Assembly: GCA_963971305.1 (NCBI GenBank)
Contig: OZ020306.1
Location: 6,130,842 to 6,194,841 of the forward strand
Direction: 5' to 3'
Origin: Arcuatula senhousia
Taxonomy: Eukaryota; Mollusca; Bivalvia; Mytilida; Mytilidae
DNA: 64,000 nucleotides
A program made the translations under genes and the position numbers. Each line of letters starts with the position of its first letter. The stretch's first letter is position 1. Under the pieces are notes generated by a model. The model searched no databases, had not been told where the DNA came from, and was given only the letters and a program-made list of their open reading frames with translations. This document shows, piece after piece, positions 12,335 to 22,662 of the stretch.

Positions 12335-15300
12335 CTGTAAATGAAAATAAGTTATATATATATTTTTTTAATTTATAAGTGTTTTAATAATTATTCAAGG
12401 ATTTTCAAACTACAATTCAATTCAATTCAATTCTTTATTAGCCAATTTGGTCCCACAGGGGGCATTTACAATAAACAAGTATGATTTTGCTAACAAGTGA
12501 CAGATCTACAATTATATAGTGGCCATTTTACATTAAAAGCCATTGTCTATATAAAGAAAATACACAAAAAAACAATAAGACTCAACACAGACTACAAGGC
12601 ACTACATTTCTTTTTATGAAAGTTTCAAAATTTCAAAGTCTCAACTGTTATAATGTTAGGCATTGTCAAATGATGGGAATGTATGGTTCTGCTGGTTTGA
12701 CATATAGGTTAAGTATTGTTGTCCTATACCAGATGTCTGCTGGTTTGACATATAGGTTAAATATTGTTGTCCTATACCAGATGTAACTCAAATTGATTGT
12801 CAGCAACATGACGGATATGCTTCAGCAAGCAGGAACTCTTCTGGAGCAATTGAGTTCATTTATTTTTGGAGATTTACTTCACATTGATTATTCCAGTTTG
12901 GTTGTAATACAGTACATGGTTTTATGTGTGTGTTTTTTGGAGGGATGATGATATAATGTTTAAAGATGTCTAAGTCTAATAAAAGTTACCTAATTTGATT
13001 GTCCCATTGGTACACATTGCTTCTTTCAAGGACATGTGCATACAAATTTTCATCAGGTTAGAACTTATAGCTCATATGGAGTTATGTACTAACAAACTTA
13101 GACCTTATGCACACAATACAAAATTGGCTCTAACTATTGGAATCTTTAGTGCACAGTATATTTTACACATATATATAGTGCATACATAAAAAGGGGGCCA
13201 CTCAATCGGACAGTGCCTGTCTGATGATAATGTACATCAAGGGGGGCCATTCAATCGGACGGTGCCTGTCTGATGATAGTGTACATCAAGGGGGCCATTC
13301 AATCGGACAGTGCCTGTCTGATGATAGTGTACATCAAGGGGGGCCATTCAATCGGACAGTGCCTGTCTGATGATAATGTACATCAAGGGGGCCATTCAAT
13401 CGGACGGTGCCTGTCTGATGATAGTGTACATCAAGGGGGCCATTCAATCGGACGGTGCCTGTCTGATGATAGTGTACATCAAGGGGGCCATTCAATCGGA
13501 CAGTGCCTGTCTGATGATAGTGTACATCAAGGGGGCCATTCAATCGGACGGTGCCTGTCTGATGATAGTGTACATCAAGGGGGCCATTCAATCGGACGGT
13601 GCCTGTCTGATGATAGTGTACATCAAGGGGGCCATTCAATCAGACGGTGCCTGTCTGATGATAGTGTACATCAAGGGGGGCCATTCAATCGGACAGTGCC
13701 TGTCTGATGATAGTGTACATCAAGGGGGCCATTCAATCGGACGGTGCCTGTCTGATGATAGTGTACATCAAGGGGGCCATTCAATCGGATGGTGCCTGTC
13801 TGATGATAGTGTACACATACCTGTACTGTTGTAATGGTCCCTCTGTTATTTCTGACCTGTCTGATGATAGTGTACACATACCTGTACCGTAGTTATGGTC
13901 CCTCTGTTATTTCTGATAGGACTGCCACCCAGTGACATGTATATCTCTCCAGGTTTAGCATCCCTATAGTGTACACATACCTGTACTGTTGTTATGGTCC
14001 CTCTGTTATTTCTGATAGGACTGCCACCCAGTGACATGTATATCTCTCCAGGTTTAGCATCCCTATAGTGTACACATACATGTACTGTTGTTATGGTCCC
14101 TCTGTTATTTCTGATAGGACTCCCACCCAGTGACATGTATATCTCTCCAGGTTTAGCATCCCTATAGTGTACACATACCTGTACTGTTGTTATGGTCCCT
14201 CTGTTATTTCTGATAGGACTCCCACCCAGTGACATGTATATCTCTCCAGGTTTAGCATCCCTATAGTGTACACATACCTGTACTGTTGTTATGGTCCCTC
14301 TGTTATTTCTGATAGGACTGCCACCCAGTGACATGTATATCTCTCCAGGTTTAGCATCCCTATAGTGTACACATACCTGTACTGTTGTTATGGTCCCTCT
14401 GTTATTTCTGATAGGACTCCCACCCAGTGACATGTATATCTCTCCAGGTTTAGCATCCCTATAGTGTACACATACCTGTACTGTTGTTATGGTCCCTCTG
14501 TTATTTCTGATAGGACTCCCACCCAGTGACATGTATATCTCTCCAGGTTTAGCATCCCTATAGTGTACACATACCTGTACTGTTGTTATGGTCCCTCTGT
14601 TATTTCTGATAGGACTGCCACCCAGTGACATGTATATCTCTCCAGGTTTAGCATCCCTATAGTGTACACATACCTGTACTGTTGTTATGGTCCCTCTGTT
14701 ATTTCTGATAGGACTGCCACCCAGTGACATGTATATCTCTCCAGGTTTAGCATCCCTATAGTGTACACATACCTGTACTGTTGTTATGGTCCCTCTGTTA
14801 TTTCTGATAGGACTGCCACCCAGTGACATGTATATCTCTCCAGGTTTAGCATCCCTATAGTGTACACATACCTGTACTGTTGTTATGGTTCCTCTGTTAT
14901 TTCTGATAGGACTGCCACCCAGTGACATGTATATCTCTCCAGGTTTAGCATCCCTCATTTGAGCTGGAGTGACAGGCAATCTATCATTTAAAAAATAAAT
15001 AGTAAATAATCTCTCTAATGCCTAATGGTAATTGCAGGTCATTCATACAGACTAGAATGGTGATCTTCGATGGAAGACATATGTCATTTGCATCTTAAAT
15101 ATTCAGTAAACATAAAGTAGATGAGTTATGACCATAAAATTGCTTTATGCCATGGAGTACATGTACTAAAGGAGGATCCTACTCGCCAAATATTAAGAGG
15201 TTGTGACACCTTTCTGTGATGTTGCAAGACAACGGATAGTGCCAAAGTGACTCCTATATGTCAATTTGCAACACGTTGCAGGTAACATAAAATGGAAATG

Positions 15301-18300
15301 ACCAGGAAATGGCATTGATTTTACCTTCCAAGAGGTACTTGATAGTTAAATATTCCAATGAGACCTATGATATTGCCAACAGTGTGACATAACTGTGTTT
15401 TTTCTTACTGGAATTTATGCTAGCATACAAATGAAAAGTCAAAGTAAATCAAGAACAGCTTACCTAGGATCAAATTTGGGTGTTATCAGTGGTGTATCCC
15501 AGCCTGCAGCAGACATACTACTATGTACTGGTGTGAAATATCTAAATCAAGAGTAAAATAATATAAGATTGAGGCCATGGGCATTTGGTTTGAATTCATT
15601 CATATCATTCAGGCATACATAGAATTGTATCATCCATTACCAAAACAGCATAGTGTTCTCATTTGGATTTTCTGTACAATATCATTATTTAATTAATATA
15701 AGTCTATCAGAGGTGTGTATTATATATAACTCTATTTAAATAAATCTAACTGCATGTATCATATTATTTCAATACATACATGAACATAACTTATAGCCAA
15801 AACTAATTGTATTATTCATCTTTCTAAAGGACAATGTACCAGTTATGTAAACATTTGCTTTCTAGGAATAAAAGATTATTTTTTAAATAACTGTCATGTT
15901 GATTAATATGCAAAGTATTATAAATTTATAGTACAGTATTTGATGTGCAAGTACATCATAGTACAACAAAATTCTACATAAAATGCATAATAAGATAGAC
16001 CTACCCATTTCTATATGCCGATGGAGGACAACTTGGAGGGGGCATTGTATTTGATATGTTGGCTAATATGCTACTGTTTTTTGTTCCTCTAGCCTTTTTC
16101 TTTACTGTAGTTTTTTTCTGAAATAATGACAAATACATATATAATAAATACACTCATGTAAAACAAATGTATCTATTTGAGATGGATATACCAATACAGG
16201 AACAATATGTTATAATTTCAAAAAAAATTGTCATATATTTTATTTCTCAAGTCTAAGAATATGCTTGAATGTCATGATAACAGCCAATTGAACATATAGT
16301 GAGTAACAGTCAAGAAAATTCTCAGGATTAAGCTTTTTTTTGAATTTTCAAAAATATGAAAATAGCATTCTACTTTAAAAAGTCAACTATTAATGTATAG
16401 CACTGCCTGGGATTATAAATATTAAGGCATTGAATATATTAAAAAATAAAAATATGGGACACTTCCCTGTGCTTAATATCATATCTTAACCTGAGTTTTT
16501 TTTAAACAATGTCATGAGTTTGGATGATATAAAGCCTACACATACCTTAGTTGATCTTAAAACACTGTTTTCAATCCCTCCGTCTTCTGATATTGTCTCA
16601 TACATTCTTCTTGACCTATCAGGCAAACAGTATAAGTTAAAATGCCACTATAAGAGACATACATTTAAAAGACCTTCACCTTAGTTGTTTTAAAGGAACT
16701 TACTGGTGTGTTAGTCTGAAAACCCATTCACAAACTGCATATTGTACAAAAGACTTTTGGAAAGTTTCTGAGAGGCTCTGAAGGTTTACACAACTATAAA
16801 TTCCTTCAAAATTATCTTTATTGCTATATAATTAAAGATATATTTCACCAAAAGTTGATTTATATGCATAAAAATAATTATAAAAGTTCTGTACTAATAT
16901 ATAGAAAAATGTACTAATATATGCCTCTGAGTCAACTACATTAATTTAAAAAATATTTCCACTTTCAAAAATGGTGTTGAAATTTGATATAACATGCAAC
17001 AATGGATTTATTATCATTTATAATACAGACAGTTGATTAAACTTGTCCTCTTATTACCGGAACATAATTTTATTACAACTGTTGGTCTTTGGTACATAAT
17101 TTACAGTTTCATATTCTATCAGCATGAAGACAGTAAGATCAATTAAGTGATTTTGAAATTTCTATGCTTATTTGATTTTTTTCAAGTATTGTAAAATTAA
17201 TAGTATAGTAACTATAAAGTTAGCCATATGATTCTAAAATTATCAATTTTCTTTTTTTAAGAAATCCTACCTTGACGTCTTTTTAATGTCATCAACTTCA
17301 TATAAATCTGGGTTGTTAAGTACCTCGTCCACAACACCACCTCTTGCTAAAATAATTATAAGTAAATAAACAGCAATGTTTTGTGTTTTTGTTGGGTTTT
17401 AACTTTTATACTCAGTCCATGTAATAAATATACAGGATTTCAATCAAAAAGATGGATGGAGATATTTAAGATCACAAAATCAGTGTGTGTACTTTTGCAC
17501 GAAATGTTGAATTTGACAAGGTTTTTTTATGTAAATGATTGCTAGCAACCAGACAGGTGTGTTGCAACAAGCATGCATTGCTTACACTTCATAATCACCT
17601 ATATTGCAGTTTTGTTTTGAATTGTGTACTGCAGTCTTTGATGAATACTGATAGTGCATCTTTTATGTATATCCAATATTTGCCCCTTTAACATGGTTAA
17701 TGGCACTTAATTGCTTCTCAAAAGAGTATGCAACTTTTTTTTTTATTTACCACTTAAAAATAGAATGCAGCTACTGTTGATTCATTTATTTTCGTGGGTA
17801 CTTATTTTCGTGATTTGATGAAAAAGGATCAGTTCGTGGATTCTTGAATTCGTGGTTTCGAAGACTGCAGCAAAGAGATCAATGTATATTTCCATTTCAT
17901 GGGGCATCAATTTTCGTGGGTAAAGGTCACCCACGAAAACCACGAAAATTGATACCCCACGAATAATAATGAAACCAAAGTATATGAATTATATGTATGC
18001 CAGCATCTAACAGGTGGTGTGTGTACTTCCTCAGTAATTTTATTCAGTTGAATCTAGGTAAACTGACTGTGACTGTGTTTAAGTACCATTACATTTAGGC
18101 TGATGTTTTTATACTTACAAATAAATTCACATAACTTCATCTGTCTTATTTTCTAAAAACAAAAAAATAATGAAAACAGTTCTTTTCCAAGTGGTTTTTC
18201 ACAACTACATCCTTGTCAGGGTTTTAAATTGGTTGCTTTAAGGGTGGTTTTCAGTTCACTGCCAACAACAAATAATTAACATCTACACACAAAATCTTTT

Positions 18301-19175
18301 GCTTTTAATAAATCAATACAGATGTATTTATTTTATAATGTCACATGTCCCGATTTTTCAGCTCCCTCAAAAAATTTTATTTAGATTTTTTTGGAAATTT
18401 TGTTAAATTTTGGCTATTTTTTTTATGATTGGCAGAATATTTCATCAAAATGGGTGAAAAATCAAAAATTAAATTTGTCCACCAGAATCAAATTTTCAAG
18501 AAATTTGGATGAGAATCTAGGAAATATGCACATATATTATCATCTTAAGAGAATTGTTTGTTAGATTACGTACATGTGTTAACATATTTATCTGTTCCTT
18601 AGATAATAACTTTGTTTTATATATTTCTCTTAACATATATTTTGTTGGTTTCAACTTTTACCTAACCTTTATTAAACTTACACTGGGTAATGATCTGATT
18701 TCTTGTGAATAACATGCCTCTATGTGGTTTAACTGTCTCTGTAAAATTAACTCTAACTTCTTCTTTTTCTCAATAACTGAAATAAATCACATTTAAAACT
18801 AGATTCACACATTAATTGATGACATTTACTTTTATTGTTTCTGGATAAGCAATTACATATAACTTGTTACTGCTTTTTAAGCCAATTCAAGGGTTCTCTC
18901 ATTGTATTAATCCAGTTTACACTAAAAATTTCAAAAAAGATAATAAAAGACAAATTTAATTTGAAATAGAACACTTATTTGAAATCTCTAAATAATTCCT
19001 GCACACAGAGAAAGTCAGTGTAATATATTCATTTATGGTTACCTTGACTATCAAAATCTTGAAGGAAAACATTTAACTTGTGGAGTTTCTCTTCCTTTGA
19101 TTGTGGATCTCCTTCATCACTTTCTGGTAACACTGGTTTAGGACGTGTTGATCCCTTCACTTTTCTTCTTGGCAT
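12209..19175 (-). CDS. CDCA8: Borealin, chromosomal passenger complex subunit (nine exons)
   Basis: Borealin joins survivin and INCENP to place Aurora B on centromeres and the central spindle. Exons: 19043-19175, 18682-18776, 18119-18152, 17271-17346, 16546-16615, 16005-16117, 15464-15541, 14872-14980 (to the first donor) and 12209-12334. All join with GT-AG junctions and matching phases, giving 277 residues; human borealin has 280. The N-terminus (KLHKLNVFLQDFDSQ, then KKKKLELILQRQLNHIEACY) matches the borealin coiled coil that binds survivin and INCENP. A basic linker with TP and SP sites follows. Then come PKFDPRLPVTP and PGEIYMSLGGSPI, matching the start of the C-terminal dimerisation domain, and the last exon gives a helical tail. 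A tag acceptor 10 bases before the ATG implies an upstream non-coding exon. Exon 8 is amplified (see the repeat entry). Divergent from AIRIM. Confidence 0.88.
12412..12437. repeat. Short aattc microsatellite
   Basis: About five head-to-tail copies of aattc, followed by tttattagccaatttgg and a diverged repeat tail. Such short pentamer tails often mark the 3' end of a non-LTR retrotransposon copy, but no reverse transcriptase is visible nearby. Confidence 0.5.
12688..12783. repeat. Two tandem 48-bp copies in borealin intron 8
   Basis: Two head-to-tail 48-bp copies beginning tctgctggtttgacatatag and ending ataccagatg, differing at about one position. A recent local duplication in the intron before the last borealin exon. 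Confidence 0.85.
13190..13815. repeat. 48-bp minisatellite, 13 units, borealin intron 8
   Basis: Thirteen head-to-tail units, marked by gtgcctgtctgatgat at 13213, 13262, 13310, 13359, 13407, 13455, 13503, 13551, 13599, 13647, 13696, 13744 and 13792. Nine of the twelve steps are 48 bp; three are 49 because of an extra g in the ggggg run. Units differ mainly at cggac(a/g)gtg. A 48-bp unit leaves several frames open, which explains the long open frames seen here on both strands; these are not genes. The segment tgatgatagtgtaca is shared with the end of the adjoining 99-bp array, so the two arrays abut and probably arose together. Confidence 0.95.
13818..13866 (-). repeat. Partial copy of the borealin donor unit
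   Basis: On the minus strand this repeats the last part of the 99-bp unit (agaaataacagagggacc through ACAGTACAG) and the donor GTATGT (GT at 13820-13819), then passes into tatcatcagacagg, the start of the 48-bp minisatellite. It lacks the first half of the unit and joins the full copies through a TGA, so it is not open with them. A truncated twelfth copy that links the exon array to the intron array. Confidence 0.85.
13867..14955 (-). repeat. CDCA8: Amplified borealin exon 8 donor region, 11 x 99 bp
   Basis: Eleven head-to-tail 99-bp units, each exactly 33 codons. On the minus strand each unit holds 84 bases of borealin exon (RDAKPGEIYM, then SLGGSPIRNNRGTITTVQ), the donor CAG|GTATGT, and 15 bases of former intron that stay open as VCVHY and lead into the next copy. 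The whole array is one open frame, continuous with the exon that starts at 14980. Any of the eleven donors could join the last exon in phase, so the product could carry from zero to ten extra modules of 33 residues (277 to about 607 residues). Copy 9 has CAT in place of CAG before its donor. Which donor is used cannot be told from the sequence. Confidence 0.93.
14872..14980 (-). CDS. CDCA8: Borealin exon 8, ancestral extent
   Basis: Starts after the acceptor atgatag (exon base 14980) and runs LPVTPAQM, then RDAKPGEIYM, then SLGGSPIRNNRGTITTVQ to the first CAG|GTATGT donor (GT at 14871-14870). Its upstream join, atgAGGGATGC, differs from the array joins, tatAGGGATGC. This marks where the duplicated segment was cut: at AGGGATGC and 15 bases into the intron. 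Confidence 0.85.
15542..18118. other. Borealin introns 3-6 and flanking sequence
   Basis: AT-rich intron sequence between the borealin exons listed in the gene entry. Apart from those exons, the only structured piece is a foldback at 17,786-17,975. Nothing else is supported. Confidence 0.6.
17786..17975. repeat. Foldback repeat with ttcgtgg motifs
   Basis: The segments catcaattttcgtgggta and cccacgaaaattgataccc lie as inverted copies about 40 bases apart, after several spaced ttcgtg(g/a) words. It sits in borealin intron 3, between the exons at 18119-18152 and 17271-17346. Probably a small foldback element or the end of a MITE. Confidence 0.6.
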
Positions 19176-19345
19176 TGTTGTTTTCCTACAAACAATAAAG
19201 AAGAGACATCATTTAAAACAGTCTTATAGTGAGCACGAAGAGCTTTACTGCAAGTTTCCGCGAGAAATCTGCCAAATGCTGATATTGAAATTTTTTTATG
19301 CGGATATGCTTTTCAAAATTACAGTTCCGTCGTGAATAATAATAA
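19176..19345 (-). promoter_or_regulatory. Borealin 5' leader and likely promoter
   Basis: Ten leader bases precede the ATG and follow an acceptor (attgtttgtag), so the first exon must lie further right. On the minus strand, 19255-19265 reads TCTCGCGGAAA inside a CpG-bearing patch (19,225-19,340) that stands out from the AT-rich surroundings. TCTCGCGAGA is a known promoter element of cell-cycle genes; here only the first seven bases match. The placement is an inference. Confidence 0.3.
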
Positions 19346-19889
19346 TTTTGCTTTTAAAATATAATTTGTGTTTTAATACATAGAAGAAAGTTTGAATAAA
19401 AAGCTTCACCGAGCGCAGCATGATATGACTGCAACATGTCGAATGCTGTACGTTTTAGGCCCAATATGGATAGTCAATTGCTCTGGACACATGCAGCCCA
19501 TGGGGGACTGACAAAGTTTTTTGACACGTGCAGCCTTTGGTGGACTATCCATCAACATTCTGAAGAAATTTTTTTTTTTCCAAAAGCAAACTTAAATAAA
19601 TTACAGCAGAGTTCACAAAATGCATCAGACCTGTCGGACCTGACTGGTAAAATTTAAGCAGGTCCAGCCTTTTAACATACATTGTACTTCCTGGACCCAT
19701 GTCCGGTAGAATTTAGAAATTTTCTACAAGTTGTAGTAGACAGGACCAGTACAAAAAAATTAAGTCCAATCAAATATTCCATTTTGGCAGACCTATGTCC
19801 GGCAAAGAAATTTTAAAGTTTTGCGAACTCTGTGACAGTTACAAAAACATTACCCATTATGGCCCAAAATTAATGGTATCTTCTACCTT

Positions 19890-20545
19890 TCACTTTTGCT
19901 CCTTTTGGCCCTTAGCAGCAATAGGGGGAGGGAAGTGTTGCAAAATTAACATTCAATTTTGTTAATTCACTACAAAAATTTATTAGTAAAAAAAAAAAAA
20001 ATGAAATTGGATAATAAATAAAAAAAAGTTTCAATTTTGGCCCCTTTTGGCCCCTATTTCCAAAATGGGGTGGGGGATAAAGCAATAATTAATCCTACAA
20101 CTTCAAAAAAAAAAATCAAAATTGGACCAGAAATAAAAAAGTATAGATTTTTTTGCCCCTTTTGGACTCTTTTAATTCTAAATGAAAAAAAGAGGACCCC
20201 CCCCCCCAAAATCAATCCCATTTATGGTATAATGGTAATGCATATCATTGTCAAATTTCATAACAATTTATCAACAAGAACCTATTGTGAGAACAAATAA
20301 AATATTTGAATTTTTTGCCCCGTTTGGGCCCCTAATTTATAAATGAATAAAGGGTAGACCCCAAAATCAATCCCATTCCTCCTTTAATGGTATCAAACAT
20401 TGCTGTAAAATTTCACATCATTTGGTTAACCAGAACAATAGTTATTGTGGGAACAAACAAAAAAGTTACATTTTTTACCCCTTTTTGGTCCCTGATTTAT
20501 AAACGAAAAAAGGGGGGACCCCCAAAATCAATCCCATCCATCCTT
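19890..20545. repeat. Diverged tandem repeats with ccccttttggcccc
   Basis: About four imperfect units spaced roughly 150-180 bp. Each contains ccccttttgg(c/a)cc, a run of adenines, ggggaccccc, caaaatcaatcccat and a stretch like tcaaatttcataac. No coding capacity. A degenerate dispersed tandem repeat. Confidence 0.65.
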
Positions 20546-22077
20546 TTATCGTAAGGAACAACAGCATCATACCATTATATGTCACAATTTTTTTGTGCCG
20601 TCGTATAAAAATAAATGGGGCAAATATTTACTAGCCATAAATGTAATCTAATTGCACTTTCTTTTCATTAATTTTTGTACATTGCATATCAATGAAGTAA
20701 ATATTGCCAACATCATTATTCAAAATTTGGAGCGAAATGTCAGGTGCTCACAGGTGCCTTTTCAGAATTAACCACAGAATTCACAGAGTTGTTTTCTAAA
20801 AATAAATTTGGAGTATTTCAAAGAATTTTTTAGAATCTTAAAGTTCAATAAAAATTTCTTCCTCTTTTCTTTCCTTTGAAATGAAGAAAATTGAATAATT
20901 ATGCTGTGCTCGCAACTAGGCAATGCCTAAATCATATTATTAGAAGCCATCAAGTTACATTATAAATAAAAACATGCTTCAAGATCCACAAAGACATGCA
21001 GCCAATGGAGGAGACAATAAAGTAACACTTTAACTACAGTTGAAAATTATATACAAAATTTACAAGAACATGGTCTGTAGTAATTAACAAGTGGCGAAAA
21101 CAATGTGACAAAATACCACACAAACAAAGATATTGATGACATACTGGAGAAAAATCACAATGGTCCTGACTTGGTACAGGCATTTGGAGGGTTAAACCAG
21201 GTTTAATGGTACACCAAACCTCCCTCTTCTCTTGCAATCTTATGGTCCAGCAGTAACACAAAACACAATATGGTTGTGAATACATAATAGGGATATTGAG
21301 TGATATAAAATAAAGAAGGAATGTGTTCATGAGACACGGATACCCCACTGGCCCTAAACAGGTAGTAATACTCTGACAGGTCTGAAAGTCCCTTGGGATA
21401 GAATATAATGAGATGTGGAATATGTGTACATGACACAACCTATTAAAAATATAAACGACAATTTTAAAAAAGAAATGGACATATAATGAACCCAGCTCCA
21501 ATTCCAAATCCTTCTCATGTAACTTACATGATGTAAGGCTTCTGAGAAAAGTTTGACAGAAATTTTCACATTAATTTTCATCTTGACCAAGTCCTAAACA
21601 GGAAATTATAAGTCAAACAGGTCTGAAATCCCATGATTAAAACTTACTGCCTACCGACCTGACGTCAAGGGGACATAAAAATGAAGGATTTATTCTTAGA
21701 AAAAACCATTTGATATTTTGAAATATCAAATACTAGTAATAAAGTACCCAAAAATAAGATATTTTCAAAATGGAATATTATGAGTAAGATAAAAAAAGGT
21801 TACCCCCTTCATATTCAAAAGATCTGATCCAATTATCTGACAAGTTGATACCGTCATGCACTTGTGTTTTAATGAATATGGTATTATTAAAATCTTTTGA
21901 TTAAAATCCTCCCTCTTGCCTCATTCATTTACTGTTCATTTAATATTAGTTAATTGGCTATGCCAACATTTCTTCTGATGTGCAGTTTATATAAATATAA
22001 TTGAATTCCCTCGCTCATTTTGGTCACAGTAGGAGTGTGAGTTGCTCCAATTGACTTGAGACAAGTAATCATTGATA

Positions 22078-22370
22078 CGCTCCCGAAGGGAGCGATAATG
22101 GTAGAAATGTCAATATTCTAGTTGTACTATGGGCTCAATTTTCCTTCAACGTCCGGTAAATCACGCGCGGTTTCCCAGACTTTCCGCGTCTTTTTAACGC
22201 TTTTTTCTTTGAAAATTCCTGCGTCATTAAGCGCACAAAGGACCCACAAGAAAAGCTACTTTGTTTTTATTTTCGAATAAGAATTTGTTTCAATTAATTG
22301 CCCAATAAACATTTGAAAACTTATTTTAGCTTGTAAAATATTTAAGGATACGTTCAAACTTCGGGAGCGT
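22078..22370. mobile_element. Small element with 12-bp TIRs and a hairpin tip
   Basis: The left end has ACGCTCCCGAAG (22,077-22,088) and the right end CTTCGGGAGCGT (22,359-22,370). The left end also forms a perfect hairpin, CGCTCCC-GAA-GGGAGCG (22,078-22,094). The interior is more CpG-rich than its surroundings and non-coding. Probably a short non-autonomous element. Confidence 0.55.
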
Positions 22371-22609
22371 CACAGGTTTAACCTGCATCATATTAATTAA
22401 TGCTAACTAATGAGTAATAATTGAGAACTTAATGTCAAGGCATTGACATGTAATCTAATTGATTTTATCAATGGGTCATAAATGGCTCTTAAAAATCTGA
22501 ACAGCTGGGAGACAGATCAGACAGCAATAAAGCAAGGCTCATCGTATTATATGGCTGGGTAATCTTGTGTAACCTGAGAGCATGAATTACTTCACAAAAT
22601 CGACATGTC

Positions 22610-22662
22610 CTGTCCGGGAAGCTCAGTCAGACGCTCTACCACTGAGCTAAAGAAGTCCTTCC
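22610..22662 (-). pseudogene. tRNA-derived fragment (A box and D arm only)
   Basis: The minus strand reads TAGCTCAGTGGTAGAGC (A box at 22,649-22,639), with a D stem GCTC/GAGC that pairs perfectly. The anticodon arm does not fold with a seven-base loop, and no B box follows. A B-box-like GGTTCGCTCCC lies 5' of it, in the wrong order. Best read as a tRNA pseudogene or the head of a tRNA-derived SINE. Confidence 0.5.

Noticed and set aside
13273..13892. Open frames of 61-154 codons on both strands in the 48-bp minisatellite
   Set aside because: The unit length is a multiple of three, so several frames stay open without selection. The same DNA is open in overlapping frames on both strands, there is no splice context, and the units tolerate one-base indels.
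13190..14955. CRISPR-like array
   Set aside because: The repeats are directly adjacent with no unique spacers, and the sequence is an intron-split animal gene.
21034..21590. Overlapping minus-strand frames of up to 157 codons
   Set aside because: They coincide with a dispersed repeat whose words recur near 30.1 and 44.6 kb, and the predicted peptides have no recognisable domain.
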